A stretch of DNA of 33,832 nucleotides from a virus. A program made the translations under genes and the position numbers. Below are positions 8,541 to 15,964 of the stretch, piece after piece (the stretch's first letter is position 1; each line of letters opens with the position of its first letter). The stretch is taken from positions 1 to 33,832 of IMG/VR virus record IMGVR_UViG_3300025000_000288. One strand, written 5' to 3'. Under the pieces are notes generated by a model. The model did not search any database. It worked only from the letters and a program-made list of their open reading frames with translations, and was not told where the DNA came from.

Positions 8541-8792
8541 TCATCTGTCTTTTTTCCGCCTTACCAGATACTTCTTCCCGCCGCGGTTTGGCGTGCGCAA
8601 ATCAGCATAAGCCGTAAGCCAGGACAGCGCCGCATCCTCATCCATGGCCATGGCCTCATCCGCGGAAAAGCCCATCATCATCAGCGCCAGCACCAGCTTG
8701 CGCTGCAATTCCATTCTGCTGGCCGCGAAAGGAGCTGACGGCATTCGCCAGCCTCCCGTCAGCCGCCATGATTTCCGCCAGATCGCCGTCAT
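8541..8792 (-). CDS. Tail assembly chaperone, shifted-frame part (gp42-like)
   Basis: This frame overlaps the end of the gp41-like gene by 137 bases. Its own start is weak: the first 25 or so residues are Trp/Arg-rich and unlike a protein. From AASRMELQRKLVLALMMMGF onward it looks real, with a helical MELQRKLVLAL segment, a SADEAMAMDEDAALSWLTAYADL segment and a basic KKYLVRRKKDR end. It is most likely made only as a C-terminal extension of the gp41-like protein by ribosomal frameshifting. A TTT-C at 8730-8727 would allow a +1 slip of tRNA-Phe, joining SSF to AAS; a -2 slip, as described for Mu, would give the same frame. The exact site is not proven. Confidence 0.65.
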   Translation of the reverse strand: MTAIWRKSWRLTGGWRMPSAPFAASRMELQRKLVLALMMMGFSADEAMAMDEDAALSWLTAYADLRTPNRGGKKYLVRRKKDR

Positions 8793-9021
8793 ACAGATCG
8801 AGCATGAAATCCAGGCATATCAGCTCGGGCGGCAAACCATCAATGGTCAGGCGCCTGCCAAGCAGATACAGGCCCAGCATGTTCTCATCGCCGAGCCTGT
8901 CCGCATCGGGAGACGCCTGAGCGGAAAACGTGTCCTTGACCTTAAGCGGCCGCAGCGTAAAAAGCCGGAGCCGCTCTTCGTTAAACATGACCCCTATCGG
9001 CAGCATCCCCTTTTCGAGCAT
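8656..9021 (-). CDS. Mu gp41-like tail assembly chaperone
   Basis: 121-aa protein, between the tail tube and the tape measure, of the Mu gp41/P2 gpE type that chaperones the tape measure. Landmarks are LRLFTLRPLKVKDTFSA, ADRLGDENMLGLYLLGRRLTIDGLP and LDFMLDLYDGDLAEIMAADGRL. The last 25 or so residues in this frame (GQQNGIAAQAGAGADDD) are low in complexity and probably appear only in the unshifted product. Its ATG overlaps the stop of the tail tube gene (TGATG). Confidence 0.75.
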   Translation of the reverse strand: MLEKGMLPIGVMFNEERLRLFTLRPLKVKDTFSAQASPDADRLGDENMLGLYLLGRRLTIDGLPPELICLDFMLDLYDGDLAEIMAADGRLANAVSSFRGQQNGIAAQAGAGADDDGLFRG

Positions 9022-9374
9022 CAGTTCCTCCCCGTGGCGCCAAAGGTGATGGTCCGGACAGCCTCATTTTCCCCGTCGTACTTGACGCTGCCAACCTTCA
9101 GGCAATACACGCCGGTATAGGCCACCCGCACCCCGTTCTGCTTGTCGATGGTCAGCGTGCCGTTTTTCACCTCTTCAAAATTGAACTCCGAGGCGTCGGA
9201 AGGGATTACATAGTCAACCTCAACCCCGTACCTGGGCAGGGAAGCGGCAAACCCGGTCTTGTTCATCAGCCGGATCTCCCGGAACACCTCAACCTCGTTT
9301 TCCGTGACGGTCTTGAAATCGGTTATCTCCTGGCCGTTCACCTCCAGGCTTACCCTGGTAACATATTCGGACAT
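9021..9374 (-). CDS. Tail tube protein (Mu gpM-like)
   Basis: 117-aa tail tube protein. It has the typical start EYVTRVSLEVNGQEITDFKTVTENEVEVFREIRLMNKTGFA, beta-strand-rich alternation, and an end with KVGSVKYDGENEAVRTITFGATG. This is the Mu gpM family, whose hexamers stack to form the inner tube inside the sheath. It follows the sheath gene by 38 bases, with GAAGGAGTG before the ATG. Confidence 0.88.
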   Translation of the reverse strand: MSEYVTRVSLEVNGQEITDFKTVTENEVEVFREIRLMNKTGFAASLPRYGVEVDYVIPSDASEFNFEEVKNGTLTIDKQNGVRVAYTGVYCLKVGSVKYDGENEAVRTITFGATGRN

Positions 9375-9412
9375 TGGTCACTCCTTCTCGTTGAAACTTT
9401 GGATCCGCTTTT

Positions 9413-10834
9413 TTACAGCAGCAGATCGATGCGGCCGGCAAACACATGCAGGCCATTGACCACGTCAGCCGGGATCTTGGCATCGAGCCTGTTTGCGTCC
9501 TGCAGATCACGCTCAACCAGCAGCCCGTCAAGGTTTGCCGCCACTTCCTCGACAATCTCCAGCTCTTCCAGCTTCAGCAGCACGTCAATCAGCTCGTTGC
9601 GCACCCGGTCAGGCGTCTTGCTGGAAAGCTTCGCCCTGGGGAATCTGAGCGCAACCCGCTCGCGGCATGCCTTGCGCACATAATCCAAGGTAGCGATGGT
9701 GGTGGTGTCCAGCAGGCTGACATCCTCAATGCCCTGGGCGTCCAGGGTATAGGTGGTGATGGCCCTGACGATCTGCACGGTCTCCCCCGGGCCCACCTCC
9801 AGGGGAGAAACACCGTTATGCAGACAGCTTTCCTGTTCGGTGCGCGACAGCCGCTGATCAATTGCCGGGGCATGAATACCGTCAAGCTCCAGGGTATTGA
9901 GCGGCATGGCCGGATCTTCCTCAAAGGCCATGACCGCTCCATAGGAGGCAGCCACCTCGTAGGAGATACTCCTGGTCGCCCGGAGAAAAACATGATTCAT
10001 GCGGCCGGAATTGATCTGGCCGGCCAGGGTGGTGGCGGCGGCCAGCGTGCCGGTGGTGGCGTACACCCCGCGGCCTGGCCGTTGCTCGAGCGGCCCTGAA
10101 ACGGAATCCAGATGGTCGGATACCGCCTCGAGGCTGGTCTGGTCATTGAGCGCCGTGGCAATAATGTGATACTGCTCGGCAAACACCGGAGCCAGGGCGT
10201 CATCAATGTCCGGATCAACCGCGCCGCTTGCCATGGCAACGATTACGGCAGTAATTCCAGCGGCGCTGATCTCCGTGGCAAGCCCGATCTGGTTGCCAAG
10301 CGTTCCGCCATTTTTGGCGGTAAAGGTCAGCACCGCGAGGGCGGCGGCAGCGGTTACCGGCAGTTCCGGATATTTATCCATTTCGGCATCAAGGGCGGCC
10401 GCGACAACCGCCGCCGTGTCGCCGCTGGTGATGCCGACCTCCACCATCTTATTGCCGACATACAGCTTGATCGAACCCGAGGCTGTTGCCGTGCCGGCCA
10501 GGGTGACAGTCCCGGTCGCGTCAACGGCGGTCGCGGCGTCATCAAGGGCCACCACGGTCAGATCGAGATACGGATTGGCGGTGATCGCCGCCCTGGTCAT
10601 CAGATGGGCAATGGAGCCCCAGCCGAAATACGCGGCCGCCTCGGCGTCGGAAAACACCCTGGTCGGCACCAGCTCGGCAACCGAGCCGGTGCTCAGTCGC
10701 TGGCCGATAATCAGCATCTTCTGCAGATTATTCGGCAGGGTACGGACCGCGAGCCTGGTGTTGAACTCGAAATACTTGCCCGGCTTGCGGATCGACGCCG
10801 GGATACTGTCAAAACTGATATTGGTTGAGCCCAT
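9413..10834 (-). CDS. Tail sheath protein (Mu gpL-like)
   Basis: 473-aa contractile sheath protein. Opening residues ISFDSIPASIRKPGKYFEFNTR are the family signature (proteins start with a PxxIRxPGxYxE-type motif). The middle has the Ala-rich beta inserts (TATASGSIKLYVGNKMVEVGI). The C-terminal part is conserved: SLLDTTTIATLDYVRKACRERVALRFPRAKLSSKTPDRVRNELIDVLLKLEELEIVE, the region that interlocks sheath subunits. GGGAGG lies upstream of ATG 10834, which overlaps the DUF2635 stop (TAATG). Confidence 0.93.
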   Translation of the reverse strand: MGSTNISFDSIPASIRKPGKYFEFNTRLAVRTLPNNLQKMLIIGQRLSTGSVAELVPTRVFSDAEAAAYFGWGSIAHLMTRAAITANPYLDLTVVALDDAATAVDATGTVTLAGTATASGSIKLYVGNKMVEVGITSGDTAAVVAAALDAEMDKYPELPVTAAAALAVLTFTAKNGGTLGNQIGLATEISAAGITAVIVAMASGAVDPDIDDALAPVFAEQYHIIATALNDQTSLEAVSDHLDSVSGPLEQRPGRGVYATTGTLAAATTLAGQINSGRMNHVFLRATRSISYEVAASYGAVMAFEEDPAMPLNTLELDGIHAPAIDQRLSRTEQESCLHNGVSPLEVGPGETVQIVRAITTYTLDAQGIEDVSLLDTTTIATLDYVRKACRERVALRFPRAKLSSKTPDRVRNELIDVLLKLEELEIVEEVAANLDGLLVERDLQDANRLDAKIPADVVNGLHVFAGRIDLLL

Positions 10835-11019
10835 TATTCTTTCCCTCCCTTAGCCTTGCCGGACTGCTTCTGCTCGGAAACTTTCAGCAGGCTTCCCTCG
10901 CGCGCAAGCCGCCGGTAATAAGTGCTGTCCGGCACGTCGACCGCCGTCGCGTCCGTGATATACTGCCGCGGCTTGTTTTCCATCGGGCACCGCTCGCCCG
11001 GTTTCGCGATCACGCGCAT
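10834..11019 (-). CDS. DUF2635 small protein (Mu gp38-like)
   Basis: 61-aa basic protein with the DUF2635 pattern: a KPGxxCPMENKPRQYITD start and a VDVPDSTYYRRLAREGSLLKV core. It is always encoded just before the sheath in Mu-like phages and is presumed to help tail assembly. The start codon ATG 11019 has AAGGAGG a few bases upstream. Confidence 0.85.
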   Translation of the reverse strand: MRVIAKPGERCPMENKPRQYITDATAVDVPDSTYYRRLAREGSLLKVSEQKQSGKAKGGKE

Positions 11020-11043
11020 GCAAACCTCCTTGCCCCAAAGGGA

Positions 11044-11598
11044 CTATAAGCCCAGCTCGACCAGATCGGCGGCATCAACCACACCGTCGTCAGCCGGATC
11101 CTGCAGATAGTAATTCAGGCCAACCCTCAGCAGATCAACCTCCTCCTCCGGCAGCGGAGCAACAATCTCCGCCACCTGCGGCAGCCGCACCTCCACCACA
11201 TGGCAGAGCACGCCGCCAAACATCCTGGTCTCGATCTCCGCCTCCGGCAGGGTATCACCAATGGTGCCCGCCAGCGGCGTGCGGGTGAAATCAAGCGCAA
11301 TCAGATCAGCCAGGCCGTTCACCGTCTTTTCGGTTCCCGCCGCGTCCTGCAGCCCGTAATAACCGCGCACCGTATACTGGTGCACCATTTTCCATTTGGA
11401 CATGGCAACCCGGCGCACGGAAAAACCGGTGCGGATAATCTCCCAGCCGAAAACCTTTTTTGTCTCCTCATCCTGGAACAAGGCCAGGAATTTTGCCGGA
11501 TCAACGGAAAACCGTTCATAATCATGCACCCGGCCGATGCCGGCGCCCAGGGCGTCCAGTCTGGTTTTGATCGCGGCCCGCAGCGTGGCGTCGCTCAT
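11044..11598 (-). CDS. Mu gp37-like tail terminator/completion protein
   Basis: 184 aa. Opening LRAAIKTRLDALG, a central VHQYTVRGYYGLQDAAGTEKTVNGLADLIALDF segment and a GGVLCHVVEVRLPQV strand agree with the phage gp37/tail-terminator type, which caps the tail tube below the head. It overlaps the upstream gp10-like gene by four bases (ATGA), which indicates coupling. The C-terminal acidic tail (DPADDGVVDAADLVELG) may be disordered. Confidence 0.7.
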   Translation of the reverse strand: MSDATLRAAIKTRLDALGAGIGRVHDYERFSVDPAKFLALFQDEETKKVFGWEIIRTGFSVRRVAMSKWKMVHQYTVRGYYGLQDAAGTEKTVNGLADLIALDFTRTPLAGTIGDTLPEAEIETRMFGGVLCHVVEVRLPQVAEIVAPLPEEEVDLLRVGLNYYLQDPADDGVVDAADLVELGL

Positions 11599-12098
11599 TT
11601 CCGCAGCTCCTCGGCAAGCCTTACCCCGTGCCGTTCAAAAATTTCTTGAAATTGCCGCCAGTCTTCCTTGATGGTCTGCTCGAACATGAACACCCCTTTT
11701 GTGCCTTTTCTGGCGATTTTGCGGCGCACCAGGAATTCGACGCTTTTCGCCTTTTCCGCCGGCACTCCCATCTGCACCCGTACCCAGCGCAGCATGCTGC
11801 CCTTGGGCGGCATGGGCCTGCCCGGCCTCCGGCCCTTTTCCACCACCAGCCCGTACTTGTAGGCGGTGCCGATCATGCCGGTCACCCCGGCAGCCATCGG
11901 CCGCACCTCGGGCTCAATGCTCGACCACAGCCCACCCTGGGTGCCCATTACGCCCTGGGGCGTTCTTTCCTTTACCCGGCGCACCCCGAACTGGGTCGCC
12001 TCATGCATGGCCGCCAGCATTTCTCCGCGCACCACCTCTGCCGGCCTGCCGGTCAGCAGAGTGCCTTTTTCGACTATCCTGGAGACAATATCAAACAT
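11595..12098 (-). CDS. Tail completion/neck protein, HK97 gp10 or Mu gpG type
   Basis: 167 aa from ATG 12098, chosen because AAGGGG sits six bases upstream; a TTG two codons earlier is less likely. The sequence VRRVKERTPQGVMGTQGGLWSSIEPEV and GTAYKYGLVVEKGRRPGRPMPPKGSMLRWVR are typical of HK97 gp10-like/Mu gpG neck proteins (the long basic loop with GRRPGRPMPP is diagnostic). The C-terminal FMFEQTIKEDWRQFQEIFERHG helix is also usual. It sits between the connector and the terminator gene. Confidence 0.8.
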   Translation of the reverse strand: MFDIVSRIVEKGTLLTGRPAEVVRGEMLAAMHEATQFGVRRVKERTPQGVMGTQGGLWSSIEPEVRPMAAGVTGMIGTAYKYGLVVEKGRRPGRPMPPKGSMLRWVRVQMGVPAEKAKSVEFLVRRKIARKGTKGVFMFEQTIKEDWRQFQEIFERHGVRLAEELRK

Positions 12099-12108
12099 CG
12101 TCAACCCC

Positions 12109-12750
12109 TTAATGCGTCAGCCGGGCCCGCGTTGGATCAGGAGGGCAGGCCACCACGGCCGCGGCCGGCGCCGGCCCCTCCGGATCTATGCCGAGGTGCT
12201 GGTGATACAGCTCCGACAACCGCTTGGCGCGGCGGGAAAATTCGCCGGACTTTGACCGGTAGTTGACCGCGTCGGCGGCAATGGTCGGATCGGCGGTCTG
12301 GGCAAACAGGTTGGCCAGGGTCTCGCAGCAGTAAGAGGCGGCGAGCGACGCCACCGCGTCCAGGTCGCCCTGGGCGACAGTGGCCTCGGTGCGCGGCACG
12401 GTAATCGTTACCCGCACCATCTCGTCGGCCTCGGGAGTCTCGTCAAGCAGCCGCAGCACCGGGCCGGCCGGCGCCTGGTAAATCTGCCACCGGCCCGCCT
12501 CGATCAATATTGCCGGCACCTCATCCACCGGATACTCCACCTGCAGCACCCGGGAGAACTCCTCGATCCACTCGGCCGGCAGGGCAACATCATGGGTGCC
12601 GGCGCCGGCAACATCCTTCACCAGCGGCCGGGTGAGGTGCTTGCCGTAGCGCTCCAGGGCGGCGTCGATGGCCGGCAGATAATCGTCGGCATCGGTCAGC
12701 CGCCCGGAGTCGTCCTTTACCTTGCTTTTTACCTGGTCAAGCAGGGCCAT
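12109..12750 (-). CDS. Head-tail connector (adaptor) protein
   Basis: 213-aa protein, helical at its N-terminus (LDQVKSKVKDD...LPAIDAALERYGKHL), followed by beta-rich PAEWIEEFSRVLQVEYPV. A later block, QGDLDAVASLAASYCCETLANLFAQTADPTIAADAVNYRSKSGEFSRRAKRLSELYHQHLG, is the typical end of connector proteins placed after the major capsid gene. AGGCGG is upstream of the ATG. It would join portal and tail. The family is recognised by position and general pattern, not by a single motif. Confidence 0.7.
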   Translation of the reverse strand: MALLDQVKSKVKDDSGRLTDADDYLPAIDAALERYGKHLTRPLVKDVAGAGTHDVALPAEWIEEFSRVLQVEYPVDEVPAILIEAGRWQIYQAPAGPVLRLLDETPEADEMVRVTITVPRTEATVAQGDLDAVASLAASYCCETLANLFAQTADPTIAADAVNYRSKSGEFSRRAKRLSELYHQHLGIDPEGPAPAAAVVACPPDPTRARLTH

Positions 12751-12759
12751 GATATCCGC

Positions 12760-13212
12760 CTACCGCCTCTTCAAAACCAGCAGCACGGTGACATCGGTAA
12801 TGCTCGGCGTGGTCCCTGCCGCATCGAGCGTCACCGTTACCACCGCCTCATCGGCCAGGGCCGCGTCGCTCACCGTGCCGTCATATACCGTGTCGGCCGC
12901 CGCCAGGTCGATGGCAGAGGAAAGAATGGTGGTGCCAGCCTCCAGCACGTCAATCTCATACACCTCATCCGTCGAGGTGTAATCGGCCGTTTCGCAACTG
13001 GCGGAAACCGAAACAACCGTGGCGGGAAACGGCAGCTTGATCCTGGCAATCACCGGGGTGGAGACCGCGGCCACCGTGCGGTCGAACACCAGGGGCATGA
13101 CCATGTAGCCGGCGCTCCCCGGGCTCGGGTTAGTGGTGGCGGCAAAGCCTGGCACGGCCAGGCAGAGCAGCATGGCCAGCAGCACAAATAAAGAGGAAAA
13201 TCTCTGTTTCAT
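12760..13212 (-). CDS. Signal-peptide-bearing protein in the head gene cluster
   Basis: 150 aa. Residues 1-25 form a classical signal peptide: basic MKQR, a hydrophobic SLFVLLAMLLCLAV core and a GFA cleavage site. The rest is Ala/Val/Thr-rich with alternating strands (PVIARIKLPFPATVVSVSASC, VYEIDVLEAGTTILSS, ATVTVTLDAAG-like end) and suggests a small beta-sandwich. The core resembles phage head-fibre or decoration-like proteins, and the position between the major capsid and connector genes suits a decoration protein, but an exported capsid protein would be strange. Strong AAGGAG ribosome site. It is separated from the capsid gene by a hairpin. Function not known. Confidence 0.6.
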   Translation of the reverse strand: MKQRFSSLFVLLAMLLCLAVPGFAATTNPSPGSAGYMVMPLVFDRTVAAVSTPVIARIKLPFPATVVSVSASCETADYTSTDEVYEIDVLEAGTTILSSAIDLAAADTVYDGTVSDAALADEAVVTVTLDAAGTTPSITDVTVLLVLKRR

Positions 13213-13238
13213 TGCTTCTTTCTCCTTTTTTTTAAACA

Positions 13239-13261
13239 GCGGCCGGTCTCCCTCCGGCCGC
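13239..13261 (-). terminator. GC hairpin after the capsid gene, possible attenuator
   Basis: GCGGCCGG at 13239-13246 pairs with CCGGCCGC at 13254-13261 (8 bp, 7-base loop). It lies between the capsid gene and the signal-peptide gene. On the minus strand the hairpin is followed by TGTTTAAA and an A run rather than a U run, so it is not a clean intrinsic terminator. It may lower read-through or protect the capsid mRNA 3' end. Confidence 0.5.
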
Positions 13262-13297
13262 CGCGACTTAACAGCTCAACAACTCAACAACTTCTTC

Positions 13298-15577
13298 CTA
13301 CGCCACCACCGCCTTGTAGGCGTTGCGGTAATCGGCGATCTCAGCCTCGTATTCATGCCTGATCTTGTACTGGATCTTGTCGGCCACGAACATCTGCCCG
13401 TTGGCCGGCTGGTCGGCCACGAACATCTCCGGCTCGGACTGGCCGTTGAGATAGGCCAGCTCCAGAATCTCGCAGTCGTTGGGGTCGCCGAACATCATCC
13501 AGTCGTTGGCGTCGGTCATGAACGGGCACTCGATCAGCCCATCAGGCTGGAAGAAGCCGTACATGGAGTTGCCGTCGGCAATGGCCACCGCCTGCGGATT
13601 ATAGGTGTTGACGTTTTTAACGATGCCGTACAGCTCGCTGGGGAAGGCCACGGTCACCGGCCGCAGCATCAGCCGTTCGCCGCTGTCCGGCTCGGTCTGC
13701 TGGGCAAAGGCCGTCTTGGCCGCCAGGGCGCTGGTGATGCCGTAGGCGGTGGAGCCGAGATTGCCGTGGTCGGCATGGAAAACAGCCTTGCTGTCACCCT
13801 TGTAGGTGGCGTTGCCGACAAACTTGTTCCAGCAGCGCTTGGCCAGGGTCCGGCGGGCCGCCCTGGGCAGCCGGCCGACGATCTTCTGCACGGCCCGCAT
13901 GTCGTCATTGATGATCATCACCCTGGTGATGGTGATGATGCCGCCCTTCTGGTTCAGGGCATAGCTGATCTCCTCATCGCTGACCTCGCCGAGATCCGGG
14001 TAATCCACCGTCTCCGGGGTGATATCCGGCAGATCTCCGTAATAGCCGATGCGGACCGATTCCATGGTCCGGAAATCGCGGGCGTTGCGGATATTGTTGC
14101 CGACCAGGCGGCCCACCCCGTAATCCGACGTTTCCCGGTAATCCTGCACCATCCGGCGGTACAAGGTATTGCCGATCACATAGGCGAAGGTGGCCGTGCC
14201 ATAGGCCGCCTGCAGCTTCATGGTCTGGCCCGGGTCGAGATAGCCGCGCACGTCGGTGTCGCCGGTAATCTCCACATAGGCGGCCCGCAACGATTTCAGG
14301 GCGGCGATGTCCTTGAATTTATCATCCACCGTGACCCCGAACATCTTGTCGCAGGCTGCCTGCAGTTTTTCCGTCTGCTCCACCTCCACCCTGACGGCGC
14401 CGGAGCCGAGCACCTGGCCGGATCCGGTCAGCTGGTCGACCGTTTCCTTCTCTTCCTTGATGGCCGCCTGCAGCTCAATTAACTCAAACACCTTTTGATC
14501 AAACCTTTTGCGCAGCTTGTCCGCGCAGGCTGCTGGCAGCTTGCTCATAGCCAGTTCATGATCAAGCTGCAGCCCGCAGCTGACCAGCTGCATTTTTTTC
14601 AGCTCGGCGGCAACCTCTGGATTATTCTGGGAGCCGGCGGCGGCCATGGCCGCGGCAACCGCTGCCCTAATTTTTTCGTCCACTTCTCCGCCTTGCTCCG
14701 GAGCGGCAGCCAGCATGGCCAGCAACTCATCTTCGGTTACCGTTTCCTGATTGATCTGCGCAAACTGCCCGGGCCGGGCCTTCTTCAGCGCGGCCAAAAG
14801 TTTTCCCTTCAACATGTCTTCTTCCTCCTGGCCGACTGCCGCGGCCATCTGAATAAATTTGCCGTTGTTGGTCGGGTCATAGACCACGTCAATCTCAACG
14901 GCGGTTATCTGTACCGGCTCCTTGACCTTTTTCCCGGCCACCATGACCGTCCTGGCCCTGGCAGACACATCATGAGACAAGCCAAAAAGGGTAGGATTGC
15001 CCCTCTCATGGCTGTCCACCAGATTGTCACGCAACCACTTAGCGCTTTTGAGGATATACAGGTCAGCCTCGATGCCTACCCCGGTGTCCACCGGTGCCTT
15101 CAGCCAGCCGACAATCTCCCGCACGCTCTTGCCGAAAGGCTTTGCCGCCTGGTGCTGGCTGTCGTTTAAGGCAAACACCTTGGCGCCGTCATACAGCGGC
15201 AGGGCGGCAACCAGCGGTTCCTTGGGCCAGTTGATGCGGCCGTCCTTGCCCAGGCCGTATTCCACTACCTGCACCCGCCACTTGTAGCCGTAATCGGCGT
15301 CGGCCGGATCGCCAGCCGCGGCCAGCAGTTTCGAGGCAGCCTGCAGCGGGATGTATTCGATCTTCTTCTGCACGGCAACCGGCTCGCCGAGCTGCACCTG
15401 GTTATCTACCAGGGCGTAGGAGCACCGGAAATACTGCTCCTTGCCCTTTGCCATCTCAACCTCGTAGACCACGCTGTCCTGGTAGAGGTCAACCACGTAG
15501 CAATAGGCGTCCGTAGCCATGGTCGCCTTCAGCGCCAGCCGCACCATCTCCCTGATCTGCTCGAAACTGTATTCCAT
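13298..15577 (-). CDS. Prohead protease/major capsid protein fusion
   Basis: 759 aa in one uninterrupted frame. Residues about 95-245 look like a phage prohead protease: VAALPLYDGAKVFALNDSQHQ (His142), then NPTLFGLSHDVSAR (Ser201, likely nucleophile), then ITAVEIDVVYDP. Residues about 250-420 are helical and charged like a scaffold/delta domain. From about 430 to the end the sequence is an HK97-fold major head protein of Mu gpT type, with TFAYVIGNTLYRRMVQDY, IRNARDFRTMESVRIGYYGDLPDI, GIITITRVMIINDDMRAVQKI and ILELAYLNGQSEPEMFVAD. In Mu these are separate genes (I and T). The fusion would release protease, scaffold and capsid parts by self-cleavage. GGAGGACGGAGGAG precedes the ATG. Confidence 0.85.
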   Translation of the reverse strand: MEYSFEQIREMVRLALKATMATDAYCYVVDLYQDSVVYEVEMAKGKEQYFRCSYALVDNQVQLGEPVAVQKKIEYIPLQAASKLLAAAGDPADADYGYKWRVQVVEYGLGKDGRINWPKEPLVAALPLYDGAKVFALNDSQHQAAKPFGKSVREIVGWLKAPVDTGVGIEADLYILKSAKWLRDNLVDSHERGNPTLFGLSHDVSARARTVMVAGKKVKEPVQITAVEIDVVYDPTNNGKFIQMAAAVGQEEEDMLKGKLLAALKKARPGQFAQINQETVTEDELLAMLAAAPEQGGEVDEKIRAAVAAAMAAAGSQNNPEVAAELKKMQLVSCGLQLDHELAMSKLPAACADKLRKRFDQKVFELIELQAAIKEEKETVDQLTGSGQVLGSGAVRVEVEQTEKLQAACDKMFGVTVDDKFKDIAALKSLRAAYVEITGDTDVRGYLDPGQTMKLQAAYGTATFAYVIGNTLYRRMVQDYRETSDYGVGRLVGNNIRNARDFRTMESVRIGYYGDLPDITPETVDYPDLGEVSDEEISYALNQKGGIITITRVMIINDDMRAVQKIVGRLPRAARRTLAKRCWNKFVGNATYKGDSKAVFHADHGNLGSTAYGITSALAAKTAFAQQTEPDSGERLMLRPVTVAFPSELYGIVKNVNTYNPQAVAIADGNSMYGFFQPDGLIECPFMTDANDWMMFGDPNDCEILELAYLNGQSEPEMFVADQPANGQMFVADKIQYKIRHEYEAEIADYRNAYKAVVA

Positions 15578-15606
15578 CTCCTCCGTCCTCCCTGGCTGAT
15601 ACGTTG

Positions 15607-15828
15607 CTACGCCTGCTTTTCCTTCTGTTTATCCTTCGGCACCGCATACTTGCTGCCGTCCATGGTGGCGATAATCACCACGTCGCCGGCATCCCGCCAG
15701 TTCAAGACATCTCCAGGCTCGAGCGGACGTTCAAACCGCTGGTGCTTGATCACCCCGTCCACCTTTTCCGGTTTGGATGAGCGGAACTTCAGCCCAGCCA
15801 GATATTTTTTGTCGATTTCCTTGCCCAT
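15607..15828 (-). CDS. Small conserved head-cluster protein
   Basis: 73 aa, basic at both ends. The body KFRSSKPEKVDGVIKHQRFERPLEPGDVLNWRDAGDVVIIATMDGSKYAVPK suggests a small beta-barrel. An ideal AAGGAG ribosome site lies seven bases before the ATG. It is the first gene after a candidate promoter and directly precedes the protease/capsid gene, so it may be a head assembly or regulatory protein. No function recognised. Confidence 0.65.
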   Translation of the reverse strand: MGKEIDKKYLAGLKFRSSKPEKVDGVIKHQRFERPLEPGDVLNWRDAGDVVIIATMDGSKYAVPKDKQKEKQA

Positions 15829-15884
15829 GTTTATCTCCTTGCTGTTGGTTATCCGGCCAGCGCCAGAATGCTGCCGGGAATGGT

Positions 15885-15913
15885 GTTACAAATGTTTATA
15901 AATCATGTGTCAA
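15885..15913 (-). promoter_or_regulatory. Candidate promoter before the capsid genes
   Basis: Minus strand -35 TTGACA (15913-15908), 17-base spacer, -10 TGTAAC (15890-15885). The -35 is perfect and the -10 matches TATAAT in four of six bases. It lies in the largest gap (136 bases) of the packaging/head cluster and would drive the small protein and the protease/capsid fusion, giving extra capsid expression. Confidence 0.45.
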
Positions 15914-15964
15914 GACTTTCCCGCCCCACACGTCACCCTGGGCCATTTTGCGCGCACAGGTCAT

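Noticed and set aside
8450-8617. Hydrophobic + strand frame (membrane-like) near the tape-measure start
   Set aside because: It is the complement of a Lys/Arg-rich minus strand stretch; no conserved lysis gene is expected here and the strand is wrong.
13133-14482. 449-residue + strand frame over the capsid gene
   Set aside because: It is antisense to the capsid part of a well-supported gene, His/Gly/Val-rich, with no ribosome site or family pattern; a product of high GC codon bias.
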